This document shows, piece by piece, positions 35,289-44,694 of a DNA stretch of 64,000 bases. The stretch comes from Bacillus sp. Marseille-Q1617. Its GTDB lineage: Bacteria; Bacillota; Bacilli; Bacillales; Bacillaceae_B. Positions within the stretch are counted from its first letter, which is position 1; each line of letters begins with the position of its first letter. Where the stretch lies: assembly GCF_903645295.1 (NCBI RefSeq), contig NZ_CAHJXM010000003.1, positions 372,001-436,000 of the forward strand, given 5' to 3'. A program made the position numbers and the translations under genes. Under the pieces are notes generated by a model. That model ran no database searches. It had not been told where the DNA came from and worked only from the letters and a program-made list of their open reading frames with translations.

Positions 35289-36476
35289 ATGTCGAATGAG
35301 GTTGTAATCGTAAGCGCGGTACGTACAGCGATTGGGAGCTTTAACGGCTCATTGAAGGATGTTTCAGCACCTGAGCTTGGAGCGATCGTCATTAAAGATG
35401 CTCTTGAAAAGGCCGGACTGAAAAAAGAAGATGTCGATGAAGTCATCATGGGGAATGTCCTGCAGGCCGGATTAGGTCAAAACCCTGCAAGGCAGGCATC
35501 CATAAAAGCAGGATTACCGGAAAGCGTACCTGCCATGACGATTAATAAAGTATGTGGTTCCGGATTGAAAACCGTACATTTGGCAACTCAGGCAATACTT
35601 GCAGGAGATGCCGATATTATAGTTGCAGGCGGAATGGAAAACATGAGCCAGGCCCCGTATTTATTAAAAGGGGCAAGAAATGGATTCAAAATGGGAGATC
35701 AGAAGGTAGTGGACAGTATGATTTCCGATGGCTTATGGTGTGCATTCAATGATTATCATATGGGGGTGACGGCTGAAAACCTGTGTGACCGCTATACCTT
35801 ATCCCGTGAAGAACAGGATGAGTTTGCAGCGTGGAGCCAGGAGAAAGCAAGTGCTGCCATCGAGTCAGGCAGGTTCAATGATGAGATTGTCCCTGTACAT
35901 ATTCCTCAGCGTAAAGGTGATCCGGTTGAATTCAGCCAGGATGAATTTCCACGCAAGGGCTCAACTGCAGAGAAATTATCCGGACTCCGTGCGGCCTTCA
36001 AAAAGGACGGGAGCGTTACAGCCGGCAATGCTTCTGGAATCAATGACGGAGCGGCTGCTGTAGTGGTCATGTCAAAGAAAAAAGCAGATGAGCTGGGGAT
36101 TGCCCCTCTCGTTACGATAAAAGGGAATGCAAATGCCGGGGTCGACCCGAGTGTAATGGGGATTGGTCCGGTAGCGGCTGTTAAAAAAGTGCTGGAAAAA
36201 ACAAAGCTGACGCTTGAAGACATGCAGCTGATCGAAGCGAATGAAGCGTTTGCTGCTCAATCTCTTGCTGTCGACAAAGAGCTGGGGTTCAAACGGGACG
36301 CTCTCAATGTAAATGGCGGAGCCATTGCTTTAGGGCATCCGATTGGAGCAAGTGGAACAAGGATCCTGGTGACGCTTATCCATGAAATGAAGAAAAGACA
36401 GGTCCAGCATGGATTAGCAACTTTATGTATCGGCGGAGGTCAAGGTGTAGCGACAGTCGTAGAGCTGCATCAATAA
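35289..36476 (+). CDS. Acetyl-CoA C-acetyltransferase (thiolase)
   Basis: A 395-aa thiolase II that splits acetoacetyl-CoA to two acetyl-CoA (reversible). Active-site Cys89 is in [10 protein letters not shown], the His motif is [15 protein letters not shown], and the second Cys is in LCIGGGQG. The start ATG 35289 follows GGGAGGAAG; an upstream in-frame ATG at 35253 lacks an RBS. First gene of an operon with scoA and scoB, which supply acetoacetyl-CoA. Several thiolase names (atoB, thlA, mmgA) exist, so no symbol is assigned. Confidence 0.95.
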   Translation: MSNEVVIVSAVRTAIGSFNGSLKDVSAPELGAIVIKDALEKAGLKKEDVDEVIMGNVLQAGLGQNPARQASIKAGLPESVPAMTINKVCGSGLKTVHLATQAILAGDADIIVAGGMENMSQAPYLLKGARNGFKMGDQKVVDSMISDGLWCAFNDYHMGVTAENLCDRYTLSREEQDEFAAWSQEKASAAIESGRFNDEIVPVHIPQRKGDPVEFSQDEFPRKGSTAEKLSGLRAAFKKDGSVTAGNASGINDGAAAVVVMSKKKADELGIAPLVTIKGNANAGVDPSVMGIGPVAAVKKVLEKTKLTLEDMQLIEANEAFAAQSLAVDKELGFKRDALNVNGGAIALGHPIGASGTRILVTLIHEMKKRQVQHGLATLCIGGGQGVATVVELHQ

Positions 36477-36513
36477 AAAAGCTGGCTGAAATAAGAACTG
36501 AGGAGGGAATACA

Positions 36514-37203
36514 ATGAAACAGGTTTATACTTCATACAGTGAAGCGGTGGCGGATATACATGATGGTGCCACGCTTATGGTAGGCGGATTCGGCCTTTGC
36601 GGAATTCCGGAGAAATTGATTCTTGCCCTGGTGGAAAAAGGCGTCAAAAACCTGACAGTCATCTCTAACAACTGCGGTGTGGATGACTGGGGGCTGGGAT
36701 TATTACTGAAAAATAAGCAGATTGATAAAATGATCGGCTCTTATGTAGGAGAAAACAAAGAGTTCGAAAGACAGGTGCTGTCAGGAGAGCTTGAAGTGGA
36801 ACTGGTCCCTCAAGGAACATTGGCGGAAAAGATTCGTGCAGGAGGAGCCGGAATCCCGGCATTTTATACACCGGCCGGAGTCGGGACACCGGTTGCGGAA
36901 GGAAAAGAAACACGTACGTTTAATGGAAAAGAATATCTGTTGGAAGAAGCCTATACAGCTGATTTTTCGCTTGTCAGAGCCTGGAAAGCAGATAAAATGG
37001 GGAACTTGGTATACAACAAAACGGCGCAGAACTTCAATCCGATGATTGCTGCTGCCGGGAAAGTAACCATTGCTGAAGCGGAAGAAATTGTAGAAATTGG
37101 AGACATCAATCCCAATGAAGTTCACACTCCAAGCATCTATGTTCAACGATTGGTTCAGGCAGAGCAGGAGAAACGTATTGAAAGAAGAACAGTCAAAGCC
37201 TAG
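36514..37203 (+). CDS. scoA: Succinyl-CoA:3-oxoacid CoA-transferase subunit A
   Basis: A 229-aa alpha subunit of SCOT, transferring CoA from succinyl-CoA to acetoacetate. Family motifs are [15 protein letters not shown] near the N-terminus, [15 protein letters not shown] and [11 protein letters not shown]. Lies 37 bp after the thiolase gene and 18 bp before scoB. RBS GAGGAGGG. Confidence 0.95.
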   Translation: MKQVYTSYSEAVADIHDGATLMVGGFGLCGIPEKLILALVEKGVKNLTVISNNCGVDDWGLGLLLKNKQIDKMIGSYVGENKEFERQVLSGELEVELVPQGTLAEKIRAGGAGIPAFYTPAGVGTPVAEGKETRTFNGKEYLLEEAYTADFSLVRAWKADKMGNLVYNKTAQNFNPMIAAAGKVTIAEAEEIVEIGDINPNEVHTPSIYVQRLVQAEQEKRIERRTVKA

Positions 37204-37221
37204 AAGGGAGAGTGGAAAAGG

Positions 37222-37884
37222 ATGGATCGTGCAAAGATGCGTGAAAAGATTGCCAGAAGAGCGGAAAAAGAAATTCAAGATGGTTTTTATGTGAATTTAG
37301 GAATTGGAATGCCGACCTTGGTCGCAAACTATATCACAGAGAATAAACAGGTTGTACTCCAGTCTGAGAATGGACTGCTCGGTATCGGCCCTTACCCGAC
37401 AGAAGAAGAATTGGATGCTGATTTGATCAATGCAGGGAAAGAAACGGTCACTGCTATTCCAGGCTCCTCTTACTTTAACAGTGCGGAATCCTTTGGGATG
37501 ATCAGGGGAGGACATATCAATATCGCCATCCTGGGCGGAATGGAAGTTGCCGAGAATGGTGACCTTGCCAACTGGATGATCCCTGGAAAAATGATCAAAG
37601 GAATGGGCGGAGCGATGGATCTGGTCCATGGTGCCAGGAGGATCATCGTCATCATGGAACATGTGAACAAAAGTGGCGAAAGTAAAATCCTTAAAGAGTG
37701 CACGCTGCCTCTTACAGGTCAAGGAGTGGTCGACCGGATCATCACCGACCGTGCTGTCATGGACGTGACGGAAGATGGCTTACTTCTCCGCGAGGTAGCG
37801 AATGGCTTCACCGTTGAAGATATCCAATCTTCAACAGCCGCCAAACTAAAAGTGGCAGAAGACGTCCAACTTGAAGCATACTAA
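37222..37884 (+). CDS. scoB: Succinyl-CoA:3-oxoacid CoA-transferase subunit B
   Basis: A 220-aa beta subunit of SCOT. It carries the catalytic glutamate in [11 protein letters not shown], preceded by [14 protein letters not shown], with [14 protein letters not shown] downstream. With ScoA it activates acetoacetate from the HMG-CoA lyase reaction; the thiolase then yields acetyl-CoA. It ends at a strong terminator. Confidence 0.95.
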   Translation: MDRAKMREKIARRAEKEIQDGFYVNLGIGMPTLVANYITENKQVVLQSENGLLGIGPYPTEEELDADLINAGKETVTAIPGSSYFNSAESFGMIRGGHINIAILGGMEVAENGDLANWMIPGKMIKGMGGAMDLVHGARRIIVIMEHVNKSGESKILKECTLPLTGQGVVDRIITDRAVMDVTEDGLLLREVANGFTVEDIQSSTAAKLKVAEDVQLEAY

Positions 37885-37897
37885 TCAACAAACGAAC

Positions 37898-37934
37898 CAT
37901 CCGGGAAAGCAATACCTCCCGGATGTTTTTTTTA
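37898..37934 (+). terminator. Terminator of thiolase-scoAB
   Basis: CATCCGGGA / TCCCGGATG with a 10-nt loop, followed by eight T. Confidence 0.92.
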
Positions 37935-37997
37935 TTTCAACATGCTATATTTCTAGTAGTTGCAATTGTTTTTAGGAATTTTTATTAAACCTCTCCA

Positions 37998-38214
37998 GCT
38001 GTTTATTGGAGTGCAGGACGAAGACTCCTATCAGAAAAGCGGAAGGGCTTTGAAGAGAGGCGGGTGGCATAAGGCGAACCGGCCTAGAGGGCGCTTTTTG
38101 CCTTCTTGGCCGGTTTGACTTATGACATGTGCCTCTAAGCCCTGCAGCTAGACATGAAAAACCTAGCCACCAACCGCCCGCGGAAAGCGAAGTCCTGCAC
38201 GGAATCGGGCAGCG
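37998..38214. repeat. Family A repeat interrupted by an inverted family B repeat
   Basis: The left arm (37998-38032: GCTGTTTATTGGAGTGCAGG, then ACGAAGACTCC) and right arm (38176-38214: CGCCCGCGGAAAGCGAAGTC then CTGCACGGAATCGGGCAGCG) of a family A element are separated by a complete family B element at 38033-38154. Compared with the uninterrupted element at 60370-60498, this shows insertion of B into A. Confidence 0.75.
38033..38154 (-). repeat. Family B palindromic repeat, inverted copy
   Basis: The reverse complement starts TGTCTAGCTGCAGGGCTTAG and ends TTCCGCTTTTCT, matching unit 1 of the tandem set at 29152-29275 over most of its length (shared AGAGGCACATGTCATAAG and CTTATGCCACCCGCCTCT). 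Length 122 bp. Confidence 0.85.
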
Positions 38215-38260
38215 GTGATGAGAAAGTATATCTAAAATTGCATAGTCAGGGGGATCTCCA

Positions 38261-38491
38261 ATGTCCAAAAAAAAGAAACAAGAAGCAGAATTGACATTAA
38301 AGAACTCTATAAATGCCGATCTGTTTGAACAGCTCAAGAATAAGAAGAAAGAGCTGGAAAAAGTGGAAGAAGTGAAAAAAGAAGAAGAGCGCCAGAGGAA
38401 AGCGGAGGAAATAAAACAAAGAGAGAAGAATAAATCCTTCGAAGAATTATTGAATGAAAGCGATATGAATTGGGAGAATTATAAGAAATAA
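38261..38491 (+). CDS. yqkE: YqkE-like small coiled-coil protein (DUF3886)
   Basis: A 76-aa, extremely charged protein: Lys and Glu make up about half of it, with a predicted continuous coiled coil (residues about 20-62) and the conserved C-terminus FEELLNESDMNWENYK. Cytoplasmic, function unknown. The position next to yqkF matches B. subtilis. RBS GGGGGATC precedes ATG. Confidence 0.82.
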   Translation: MSKKKKQEAELTLKNSINADLFEQLKNKKKELEKVEEVKKEEERQRKAEEIKQREKNKSFEELLNESDMNWENYKK

Positions 38492-38492
38492 A

Positions 38493-38524
38493 AACAGCTG
38501 CAGGGGATGTATCCTGCAGCTGTT
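38493..38524. terminator. Bidirectional terminator between yqkE and yqkF
   Basis: Perfect 12-bp stem AACAGCTGCAGG / CCTGCAGCTGTT; the better U-run (TTTTATTT) is on the minus strand, ending yqkF. Confidence 0.85.
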
Positions 38525-38544
38525 TCTGTGATAAATAACATTAT

Positions 38545-39468
38545 CTAGTCCCTATGCTGTTCATAACGAGAAAGCTTCGTCAACTGAGTCAGCACTTCAA
38601 GCTCTTTTTTTGAAAGTGGCGGACGGTTAACAGCTTCGATATTTTCCTGCAGCTGCCGGGTGGAACTGGCTCCCGGGATGACGGATGCCACCGAAGGATG
38701 AGCAAGGTCATACTGAAGGGCAAGTTCATTCATGCTTCGCCGTTCCGCAGCTTTCCCTTGGATGGCGTGCAGTACTTCTTCCAGTTCTGCAAATGAATAA
38801 TCCAAGTATCCATTCTCTTTTATCTTGTCAGAAGCTTTCGAAAGCATTTTTTCAGAAAGAAGTCCTTTTGCAAGGGGGCCGCGTGCAATCATGCTCACTT
38901 GATGATCATCCAGGAGCCCCATCCATTCCTCTGGGCGACGGTCCAGCATACTGTACTGCATCATCACACTTTGCATAGATGATTGGGACAATACTTTTTT
39001 AATGACATTCGGGCGAATCGAAGATATTCCGTAATAACGGATATAGCCTTCCTCCTTCAATTCTTCAAATGCCTCGATACTGTCTTCGAAATTGTCTTCA
39101 ATGGTTCCGCCGTGCAACTGATATAAGTCGATATAATCCACTTTAAGTCTGGCAAGGCTATCTTTGACTGCGGACTTTATATATTCCTTGGAAGGGTCCC
39201 ATCGCCACCCTTCTTTGACATCATTCCATCGGTTCCCGACTTTCGTGGCGATGATCACCTTGTCCCTGACCTCTTTCAGGGCAGTGCCGACGATTTCCTC
39301 ATTTCTTCCGAAGTCATATAAGTCAGCTGTATCAAAATAATTGATGCCGTTTTCCAAGGCAGTTTGAACAATTTCTTGCGCATTCTTTCCTTCGGTGCCA
39401 AGGGACATACAGCCAAGGCCCATCTTTGAAACATACAGGTCAGAGGTGCCAATTTGTCTTTTTTCCAT
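38545..39468 (-). CDS. yqkF: Aldo/keto reductase (YqkF)
   Basis: A 307-aa NADP-dependent oxidoreductase. The catalytic tetrad is recognisable: Asp and Tyr in FDTADLYDFG, Lys in IATKVG, His in YQLHGG; GASSTRQLQENI forms the cofactor-binding C-terminal segment. The substrate is unknown. I set the start at ATG 39468, 8 bp after AAAGGA; the ten extra residues upstream have no RBS. Confidence 0.92.
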   Translation of the reverse strand: MEKRQIGTSDLYVSKMGLGCMSLGTEGKNAQEIVQTALENGINYFDTADLYDFGRNEEIVGTALKEVRDKVIIATKVGNRWNDVKEGWRWDPSKEYIKSAVKDSLARLKVDYIDLYQLHGGTIEDNFEDSIEAFEELKEEGYIRYYGISSIRPNVIKKVLSQSSMQSVMMQYSMLDRRPEEWMGLLDDHQVSMIARGPLAKGLLSEKMLSKASDKIKENGYLDYSFAELEEVLHAIQGKAAERRSMNELALQYDLAHPSVASVIPGASSTRQLQENIEAVNRPPLSKKELEVLTQLTKLSRYEQHRD

Positions 39469-39581
39469 GATAACCGTCCTTTCCATTCGTTCATTCACTA
39501 TCTATTATTTTAACGAAAGCGGGGACAGTTAAACAAAAGATACGATTTACATTGTCGTGATGAAGCATCAACATCCATCAT

Positions 39582-39713
39582 CTATCCCTTGATGGATGTT
39601 TCTGTCCACTCTTTGACGGTACCATATTTCTTGCTGTACTCCTTCAGCTTTGCCCTGACTTCCCAAGCTTTCCCGGCAAGAACCACTCGGTTTTTCTCTA
39701 CGATTACCTGCAA
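39582..39713 (-). CDS. mciZ: MciZ, sporulation inhibitor of FtsZ ring assembly (43 aa)
   Basis: TTG start at 39713 after GAGGTGA, stop at 39582. The core RVVLAGKAWEVRAKLKEY is the hallmark of MciZ, the roughly 40-aa peptide that caps FtsZ filaments in the mother cell, and the gene sits between yqkF and nudF as in B. subtilis. A CATACATT element (39757-39750, minus strand) about 45 bp upstream fits a SigE -10, consistent with mother-cell expression. The product is slightly longer at the C-terminus than B. subtilis MciZ. Confidence 0.82.
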   Translation of the reverse strand: MQVIVEKNRVVLAGKAWEVRAKLKEYSKKYGTVKEWTETSIKG

Positions 39714-39794
39714 AAGCGGTCACCTCATCCTTTCTATGAAATATGGTAAAATGTATGAAAGTAAAGTGATTGTGAGAACAAGGAGAGTTGAATA

Positions 39795-40343
39795 GTGAAA
39801 AAATTTGAAGAGAAGACGCTTAATAGTGAAACGATTTATCAAGGGAAGATCATTGACCTGAAAGTGGATGAAGTAGAGCTTCCGAACGGAAAGACGTCAA
39901 AAAGAGAACTGATCAAACATCCGGGGGCCGTTGCGGTCATCGCTTTGACACCGGAAGGCAAGATCGTGATGGTGGAGCAGTATCGGAAGGCACTTGAAAA
40001 ATCTATCGTTGAGATTCCTGCCGGTAAGCTTGAACCTGGCGAAGAACCTATCATCACCGCTGCCAGGGAACTGGAGGAAGAAACTGGATACGGCTGTGAA
40101 AGGCTCGAGCACCTCATCTCCTTTTACACTTCCCCAGGATTTGCCGATGAACTTGTGCATCTCTACATTGCAAAAAATATTACTCCTTTAGAAGAAGCAA
40201 GAGAACTTGATGAGGACGAGTTTGTAGACCTTATTGAGGTGACGGTGGAGGAAGCCCTGGGGCTGATTAAAGAGAAAAGAATCTATGATGCAAAAACAGC
40301 CTATGCAGTACAGTATCTCCAATTGCAGCAATTTTATAAATAA
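39795..40343 (+). CDS. nudF: ADP-ribose pyrophosphatase (Nudix, NudF)
   Basis: A 182-aa Nudix hydrolase splitting ADP-ribose to AMP and ribose 5-phosphate. The complete Nudix box is GKLEPGEE-x6-ARELEEETGY; ELPNGKTSKRELIKHPGAVAV and FYTSPGFADELVHLY define the ADPRase subgroup. GTG start at 39795 after AGGAGAG. It ends at a terminator. Confidence 0.95.
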   Translation: MKKFEEKTLNSETIYQGKIIDLKVDEVELPNGKTSKRELIKHPGAVAVIALTPEGKIVMVEQYRKALEKSIVEIPAGKLEPGEEPIITAARELEEETGYGCERLEHLISFYTSPGFADELVHLYIAKNITPLEEARELDEDEFVDLIEVTVEEALGLIKEKRIYDAKTAYAVQYLQLQQFYK

Positions 40344-40352
40344 ACACTCAAG

Positions 40353-40387
40353 AGACGCCGCTTACTTTCAAGCAGGCGTCTTTTTAA
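40353..40387 (+). terminator. Terminator of nudF
   Basis: AGACGCC / GGCGTCT plus inner GCTT/AAGC pairing, followed by TTTTTAAT. Confidence 0.85.
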
Positions 40388-40471
40388 TAGATTCACTTGA
40401 ATCTTTTGTTGGTTTCAATACCGCCCGAAGCAGTCTTGAGCAGAATCAATTAGATGAATGGACAACCTGCG

Positions 40472-40500
40472 GCATATACTTGTCCCCTCCTGCATATATT
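40472..40500 (+). promoter_or_regulatory. SigE promoter of spoIIM
   Basis: GCATATA (-35), 14-bp spacer, CATATATT (-10) fits the SigE consensus KMATATT-N13-15-CATACAHT; it is 32 bp upstream of the spoIIM start. spoIIM is a SigE gene in B. subtilis. Confidence 0.7.
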
Positions 40501-40531
40501 CTACTAATCGATATCTAGGAGGAGCATTGTG

Positions 40532-41185
40532 ATGCGCAAAAAATTATCAAATTCAAATCCACTCGTTCAACATGTACAAGCACATTCCTCAATCTATTTA
40601 TTTATCATTACATTGTTTTTAATGGGAATCATCTTTGGGGCAATCGTGGTGAATTCATTGTCTTTTGCTCAAAAAGAAGATTTATTATTTTATTTAAGTA
40701 AGTTTTTCAGTGAGATCGAAGGGGGGAGGATCACATCGGCAGAGGAACTGTTCAGACAAAGTTTCCTTCATAATGTGAAATACCTTGGCCTGATTTGGAT
40801 ATTGGGTATTTCAATCATAGGTCTGCCCCTGATTTTTGTCCTGCTTTTCATGAAGGGGGTCGTAGTCGGATTTTCTGTCGGCTTTCTTGTCAATCAAATG
40901 GGATGGAGCGGATTTCTGCTTTCTTTTGTGAGCGTACTGCCTCAAAACATCATCATCATTCCAGCATTCATCTTCATAGGAGCGATCAGTGCCAGCTTTT
41001 CCCTTACACTCATTCGTAAAATATTTGTACGTCATAGTGCATCCATGCAATTTCAAATCATCCCCTTTCTATCAAGGTATGTCATTTTCTTCGTCATAGC
41101 AGTGGGGATCGTGACGGTTGCGGCCAGTATAGAAGCATACCTTTCTCCCCAATTAATGGAAGCCGTCATTTCGAGAATAAAATAA
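40532..41185 (+). CDS. spoIIM: Stage II sporulation protein M
   Basis: A 217-aa membrane protein with about five hydrophobic segments (FIITLFLMGIIFGAIVVNSL, MKGVVVGFSVGFLVNQMGWS). SpoIIM assembles with SpoIID and SpoIIP at the engulfing membrane; the complex degrades septal peptidoglycan. ATG 40532 follows AGGAGGAG with good spacing; GTG 40529 directly before it is possible. It lies upstream of fur as in B. subtilis. Confidence 0.95.
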   Translation: MRKKLSNSNPLVQHVQAHSSIYLFIITLFLMGIIFGAIVVNSLSFAQKEDLLFYLSKFFSEIEGGRITSAEELFRQSFLHNVKYLGLIWILGISIIGLPLIFVLLFMKGVVVGFSVGFLVNQMGWSGFLLSFVSVLPQNIIIIPAFIFIGAISASFSLTLIRKIFVRHSASMQFQIIPFLSRYVIFFVIAVGIVTVAASIEAYLSPQLMEAVISRIK

Positions 41186-41186
41186 T

Positions 41187-41263
41187 GATTATTATATAAT
41201 AATCGTTTCATTTTCTTTATTATAATAATTTTATTTTGCTTATTCCTCCCTTTTTGATATAAT
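41187..41263 (+). promoter_or_regulatory. fur promoter with AT-rich palindromes (Per/Fur-box-like)
   Basis: TTGCTT (41236-41241), 16-bp spacer, TATAAT (41258-41263). Upstream are two palindromes: GATTATTATATAATAATC (41187-41204) and TTATTATAATAA (41217-41228). The second resembles the Per box TTATAATNATTATAA (11 of 14 defined positions over 41217-41231). PerR control of fur is known in B. subtilis; here it is inference. Confidence 0.5.
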
Positions 41264-41294
41264 AATAAGGACATTGACGAGGGAGGGAAGGACT

Positions 41295-41750
41295 ATGGAA
41301 AGTCGTATTGAACGAATCAAAAAGCAGCTTCATTCCGCCAGCTATAAGTTGACTCCGCAGCGTGAAGCTACTGTACGTGTGCTGTTAGAGCATGAAGAAG
41401 ATCACCTGAGTGCCGAAGATGTATACCTCCTCGTTAAGGAAAAATCTCCGGAAATTGGACTGGCGACGGTGTATCGTACACTCGAGCTGCTGTCTGAACT
41501 GAAAGTCGTGGATAAGATCAATTTTGGTGATGGCGTATCACGCTATGACCTGCGTCAAGAAGGAGCCGCCCACTTTCATCACCATTTAGTGTGTATTGAA
41601 TGCGGAGCGGTGGATGAAATACAGGATGATCTTCTTGAAGACGTTGAAAAGATTGTTGAGAGAGATTGGAAATTTAAAATTAAAGACCACCGATTAACCT
41701 TTCACGGCATCTGTTCAAGATGTCAGGATAAAGAGGAAGAATCTGAATAG
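41295..41750 (+). CDS. fur: Ferric uptake regulator Fur
   Basis: A 151-aa iron-responsive repressor. N-terminal winged helix (LTPQREATVRVLLEHEEDHLSAEDVY, ATVYRTLELL recognition helix); the regulatory metal site is HFHHHLVC, and the structural zinc CxxC pairs are CIECG and CSRCQ. In B. subtilis Fur with Fe2+ represses siderophore and iron-uptake genes. ATG 41295 follows GGGAGGGAAGG; the in-frame TTG at 41274 is upstream of this RBS. Confidence 0.97.
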   Translation: MESRIERIKKQLHSASYKLTPQREATVRVLLEHEEDHLSAEDVYLLVKEKSPEIGLATVYRTLELLSELKVVDKINFGDGVSRYDLRQEGAAHFHHHLVCIECGAVDEIQDDLLEDVEKIVERDWKFKIKDHRLTFHGICSRCQDKEEESE

Positions 41751-41758
41751 TAGATGGA

Positions 41759-41829
41759 AAAGCCCTGAAGAAGCTGGTTGTTGTTTCGCTCCGAAACGAT
41801 TTTATACATATCTTTAAGGGCTTTTTTTA
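41759..41829 (+). terminator. Terminator of fur
   Basis: AAAAGCCCT / AGGGCTTTT with a long loop containing an inner hairpin GTTTCG/CGAAAC, followed by TTT. Confidence 0.7.
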
Positions 41830-41991
41830 ATCAGCCCTGCAGCCAATATCAGCCTGGTCACACCTCCACCGGAAAGAGCAAAAAAGATGAAAAATGTGTC
41901 CCCCCTTGGTATAAAACAGTCCAAAAACGTCATAGCTTGTATTATAGAGACGAGTTGACTGTGAAATATCATTTACCTGGAGGACAACCTT

Positions 41992-42219
41992 ATGAAAAAA
42001 GGACTTGGAGTGGTCTGGCAGACCATTAAAGTATTTATCTTATTTACTGGATCGACGATATTATTTTATTATGGAATCATATGGATAAGTGAAGAGTACG
42101 AAGGTTATCACAAGTACGATGAGCCAGAGGGAGCAGCGGTTAAAGTGTTTTCTTCCGTAGCAGATGAAGAAAGCCATTGGTACGATCGATTATTATTTTT
42201 TTATATGAACGGGGAGTAA
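41992..42219 (+). CDS. yqzK: YqzK-like small membrane protein (DUF4227)
   Basis: A 75-aa protein with one N-terminal membrane segment (VFILFTGSTILFYYGIIWI) and a charged tail containing the conserved HKYDEPEGAAVKVF. Function unknown. Always found between fur and xerD in Bacillus; the xerD start follows after 6 bp, so they form an operon. RBS TGGAGGAC. Confidence 0.83.
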   Translation: MKKGLGVVWQTIKVFILFTGSTILFYYGIIWISEEYEGYHKYDEPEGAAVKVFSSVADEESHWYDRLLFFYMNGE

Positions 42220-42225
42220 TGCAAT

Positions 42226-43119
42226 TTGGAAGACGAGATCAAAGATTATATGCATTTTTTGATTGTTGAGAAAGGGCTCGCAAAGAATACCATTGAGTCC
42301 TATCAGCGTGACTTAAGGAACTATGCACTGTATTTAACCAATGTAGAAGAGATTTCGAGACTCAATGAGGTTACCAGAGTGAATATTGTCCAGTTCCTGG
42401 GACACCTGAAGGAGCAGGGGAAATCCTCTAAGACCATTGCCAGACATGTCGCTTCGATTCGATCATTTCATCAGTTTCTCTTAAGGGAAAAGAGTACAGA
42501 TCAAGACCCGACCGTGCATATAGAAACACCGAAAACGGAGAGGAATTTACCAAGGATATTAAGCATCGAAGAAGTCGAAGCGCTGCTTGAGGCACCGGAG
42601 GAATCTACACCTCTTGGGATGAGGGACAAAGCGATGCTGGAGATACTTTATGCCACCGGTATCCGGGTGAGTGAACTTATTTCCCTTAAAATGGAAGATG
42701 TACATCTTACAATGGGGTTTGTCCGCTGTATCGGTAAAGGGAATAAGGAAAGAATCATCCCCATCGGAAAGACTGCCATGAGTGTATTGGAAAAATACTT
42801 GGAAGATGCCAGGCTGAAGTTAAGGTCGAAAAAGCATAAGGATGATCACCTGTTTTTAAATCACCACGGAAAAGGGTTAACAAGACAGGGATTCTGGAAG
42901 AATTTGAAGGCACTTGCCAAAAAAGCCAATATCGAAAAAGATTTGACGCCTCATACATTGAGGCATTCTTTTGCCACACATTTATTGGAGAATGGCGCCG
43001 ATTTGAGGGCTGTCCAGGAAATGCTCGGCCATGCTGATATTTCTACGACTCAAATTTATACACATGTAACCAAAACCCGTTTGAAAGACGTTTATTCAAA
43101 GTTCCATCCAAGGGCATGA
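42226..43119 (+). CDS. xerD: Site-specific tyrosine recombinase XerD
   Basis: A 297-aa recombinase that with XerC (CodV) resolves chromosome dimers at dif. The N-terminal SAM-like core-binding domain ([15 protein letters not shown]) is followed by the catalytic domain with ATGIRVSEL (first Arg), [12 protein letters not shown] (His-x2-Arg), [15 protein letters not shown] (His and nucleophile Tyr). TTG start after GGGGAG. This is the housekeeping RipX position, not a phage integrase. Confidence 0.96.
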   Translation: MEDEIKDYMHFLIVEKGLAKNTIESYQRDLRNYALYLTNVEEISRLNEVTRVNIVQFLGHLKEQGKSSKTIARHVASIRSFHQFLLREKSTDQDPTVHIETPKTERNLPRILSIEEVEALLEAPEESTPLGMRDKAMLEILYATGIRVSELISLKMEDVHLTMGFVRCIGKGNKERIIPIGKTAMSVLEKYLEDARLKLRSKKHKDDHLFLNHHGKGLTRQGFWKNLKALAKKANIEKDLTPHTLRHSFATHLLENGADLRAVQEMLGHADISTTQIYTHVTKTRLKDVYSKFHPRA

Positions 43120-43122
43120 TAT

Positions 43123-43179
43123 AAGAGAGACTTCTTGAAGAATTATCTAAACTTTGAGGGGTTCTCTCTTGTTTTTTTT
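43123..43179 (+). terminator. Terminator of yqzK-xerD
   Basis: AAGAGAGA / TCTCTCTT arms with a 32-nt loop, followed by GTTTTTTTT. Confidence 0.75.
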
Positions 43180-43276
43180 AAAAGGGAAAAGTAGAATATA
43201 GATGTCAGACTTCTGACGTGAATCTCTTTCGATTGATACGACAGGGTTAGGGGTAAGATACGCTTAGGCAGCCAAA

Positions 43277-43291
43277 ATGTAACCGCTTTTT
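43277..43291 (+). promoter_or_regulatory. cre-like sequence upstream of drm
   Basis: ATGTAACCGCTTTTT matches the cre consensus except one position. It lies 115 bp before drm in a gene-free spacer (43180-43406). The match is to one half-site mostly, so this is weak. Confidence 0.3.
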
Positions 43292-43406
43292 TAAGTGGTT
43301 TCCCGGAACCTGAAGTGACCCCCGTCTTTTACAGATGCAAAATGGCAACTGAAATGTTTTCAAATAAAGGTACAAATAAAGCAGCTATAATAGGAGGATT
43401 TCAAAA

Positions 43407-44591
43407 ATGAGCAGCTATACATATAAGAGAGTTCACCTGATTGTAATGGATTCAGTGGGGATCGGGGAAGCTCCTGATGCCGAACTGTTCAATGATAAAG
43501 GAACGGACACACTGGGACATATCGCTGAACATATGAATGGGTTGAACATGCCGAATCTGGCAAAATTGGGCCTTTCCAATATCAAGGAAGTGAAAGGTAT
43601 GGAAAAAGCAGAATCTCCACTCGCTTACTTCACGAAAATGCAGGAATCTTCCGTAGGGAAAGATACGATGACAGGTCACTGGGAAATCATGGGCCTGCAT
43701 ATCGATACTCCATTCAAAACGTATCCTGACGGTTTTCCTGAGAAATTGATTCAAAAGCTTGAGGCAGAGACCGGCAGAACGGTAATTGGAAACAAGCCGG
43801 CAAGCGGCACTGCCATCATTGAAGAGCTTGGAAAAGAACACATGGAAACAGGGGCGCTGATCGTTTACACATCGGCAGATCCTGTTTTGCAAATCGCAGC
43901 ACATGAGGACATTATACCAATAGAAGAACAGTACAAAATATGTGAGATTGCACGTGAAATTACGAAGGATGAAGAATTTCTTGTCGGCCGTGTCATTGCC
44001 CGTCCATTTGTTGGCGATCCGGGCAGCTTCCAACGTACATCCAACCGCCACGACTATGCATTAAAGCCATTTAACCGGACAGTAATGAATGAATTGAAGG
44101 ATTCAGGATTCGATGTCATCGCGCTTGGTAAAATTTCAGATATTTATAACGGTGAAGGCGTTACAAAAGCGGTTCGTACAAGACATAATATGGATGGAAT
44201 GGACGTTTTCATTAAAACGTTCGATGAATCGTTTACGGGGCTCAGCTTCCTGAATCTAGTCGATTTCGACGCTTTATTCGGTCACCGCCGGGATCCGGAG
44301 GGCTATGGAAAGGCGCTTGAAGAATTCGATGCACGTCTTCCTGAGGTATTTGAAAAAATGACAGAAGATGATCTCCTCATCATCACGGCCGATCATGGAA
44401 ATGATCCGACAGCTCCCGGAACAGATCATACACGGGAATATGTACCGCTCCTGGCATACTCGAAACGCTTCAACAAAGGAACTGAACTTCCTGTAAGAGA
44501 GACCTTTGCAGATATCGGTGCCACGGTTGCGGATAACTTCAATGTGAACATGCCGAAATTCGGAAAAAGCTTCCTATCACAATTGAAGTAA
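43407..44591 (+). CDS. drm: Phosphopentomutase
   Basis: A 394-aa alkaline-phosphatase-superfamily mutase interconverting (deoxy)ribose 1- and 5-phosphates in nucleoside salvage. Metal motifs: [15 protein letters not shown] at the N-terminus, KDTMTGHWE (phosphorylated Thr), [10 protein letters not shown] and [10 protein letters not shown]. First gene of the drm-pupG-pdp salvage cluster: it uses the sugar phosphates released by the two phosphorylases. RBS TAGGAGGAT. Confidence 0.96.
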   Translation: MSSYTYKRVHLIVMDSVGIGEAPDAELFNDKGTDTLGHIAEHMNGLNMPNLAKLGLSNIKEVKGMEKAESPLAYFTKMQESSVGKDTMTGHWEIMGLHIDTPFKTYPDGFPEKLIQKLEAETGRTVIGNKPASGTAIIEELGKEHMETGALIVYTSADPVLQIAAHEDIIPIEEQYKICEIAREITKDEEFLVGRVIARPFVGDPGSFQRTSNRHDYALKPFNRTVMNELKDSGFDVIALGKISDIYNGEGVTKAVRTRHNMDGMDVFIKTFDESFTGLSFLNLVDFDALFGHRRDPEGYGKALEEFDARLPEVFEKMTEDDLLIITADHGNDPTAPGTDHTREYVPLLAYSKRFNKGTELPVRETFADIGATVADNFNVNMPKFGKSFLSQLK

Positions 44592-44694
44592 AAGATCATA
44601 AACAATAAAAAAGCAAAAGAGATGAATGGAAGATGCATATTTTCCATCTCATCTCCTCTTTCTGTTTAGACTAATAAAAAAGGAGTCAACTAAA

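Noticed and set aside
41830..41991. Possible small gene between fur and yqzK
   Set aside because: Frames here lack an RBS, overlap the fur terminator or read into yqzK out of frame.
42226..43119. Phage or island integrase
   Set aside because: Motifs and the fur-yqzK-xerD-drm context identify the housekeeping XerD; no attachment repeats or phage genes are nearby.
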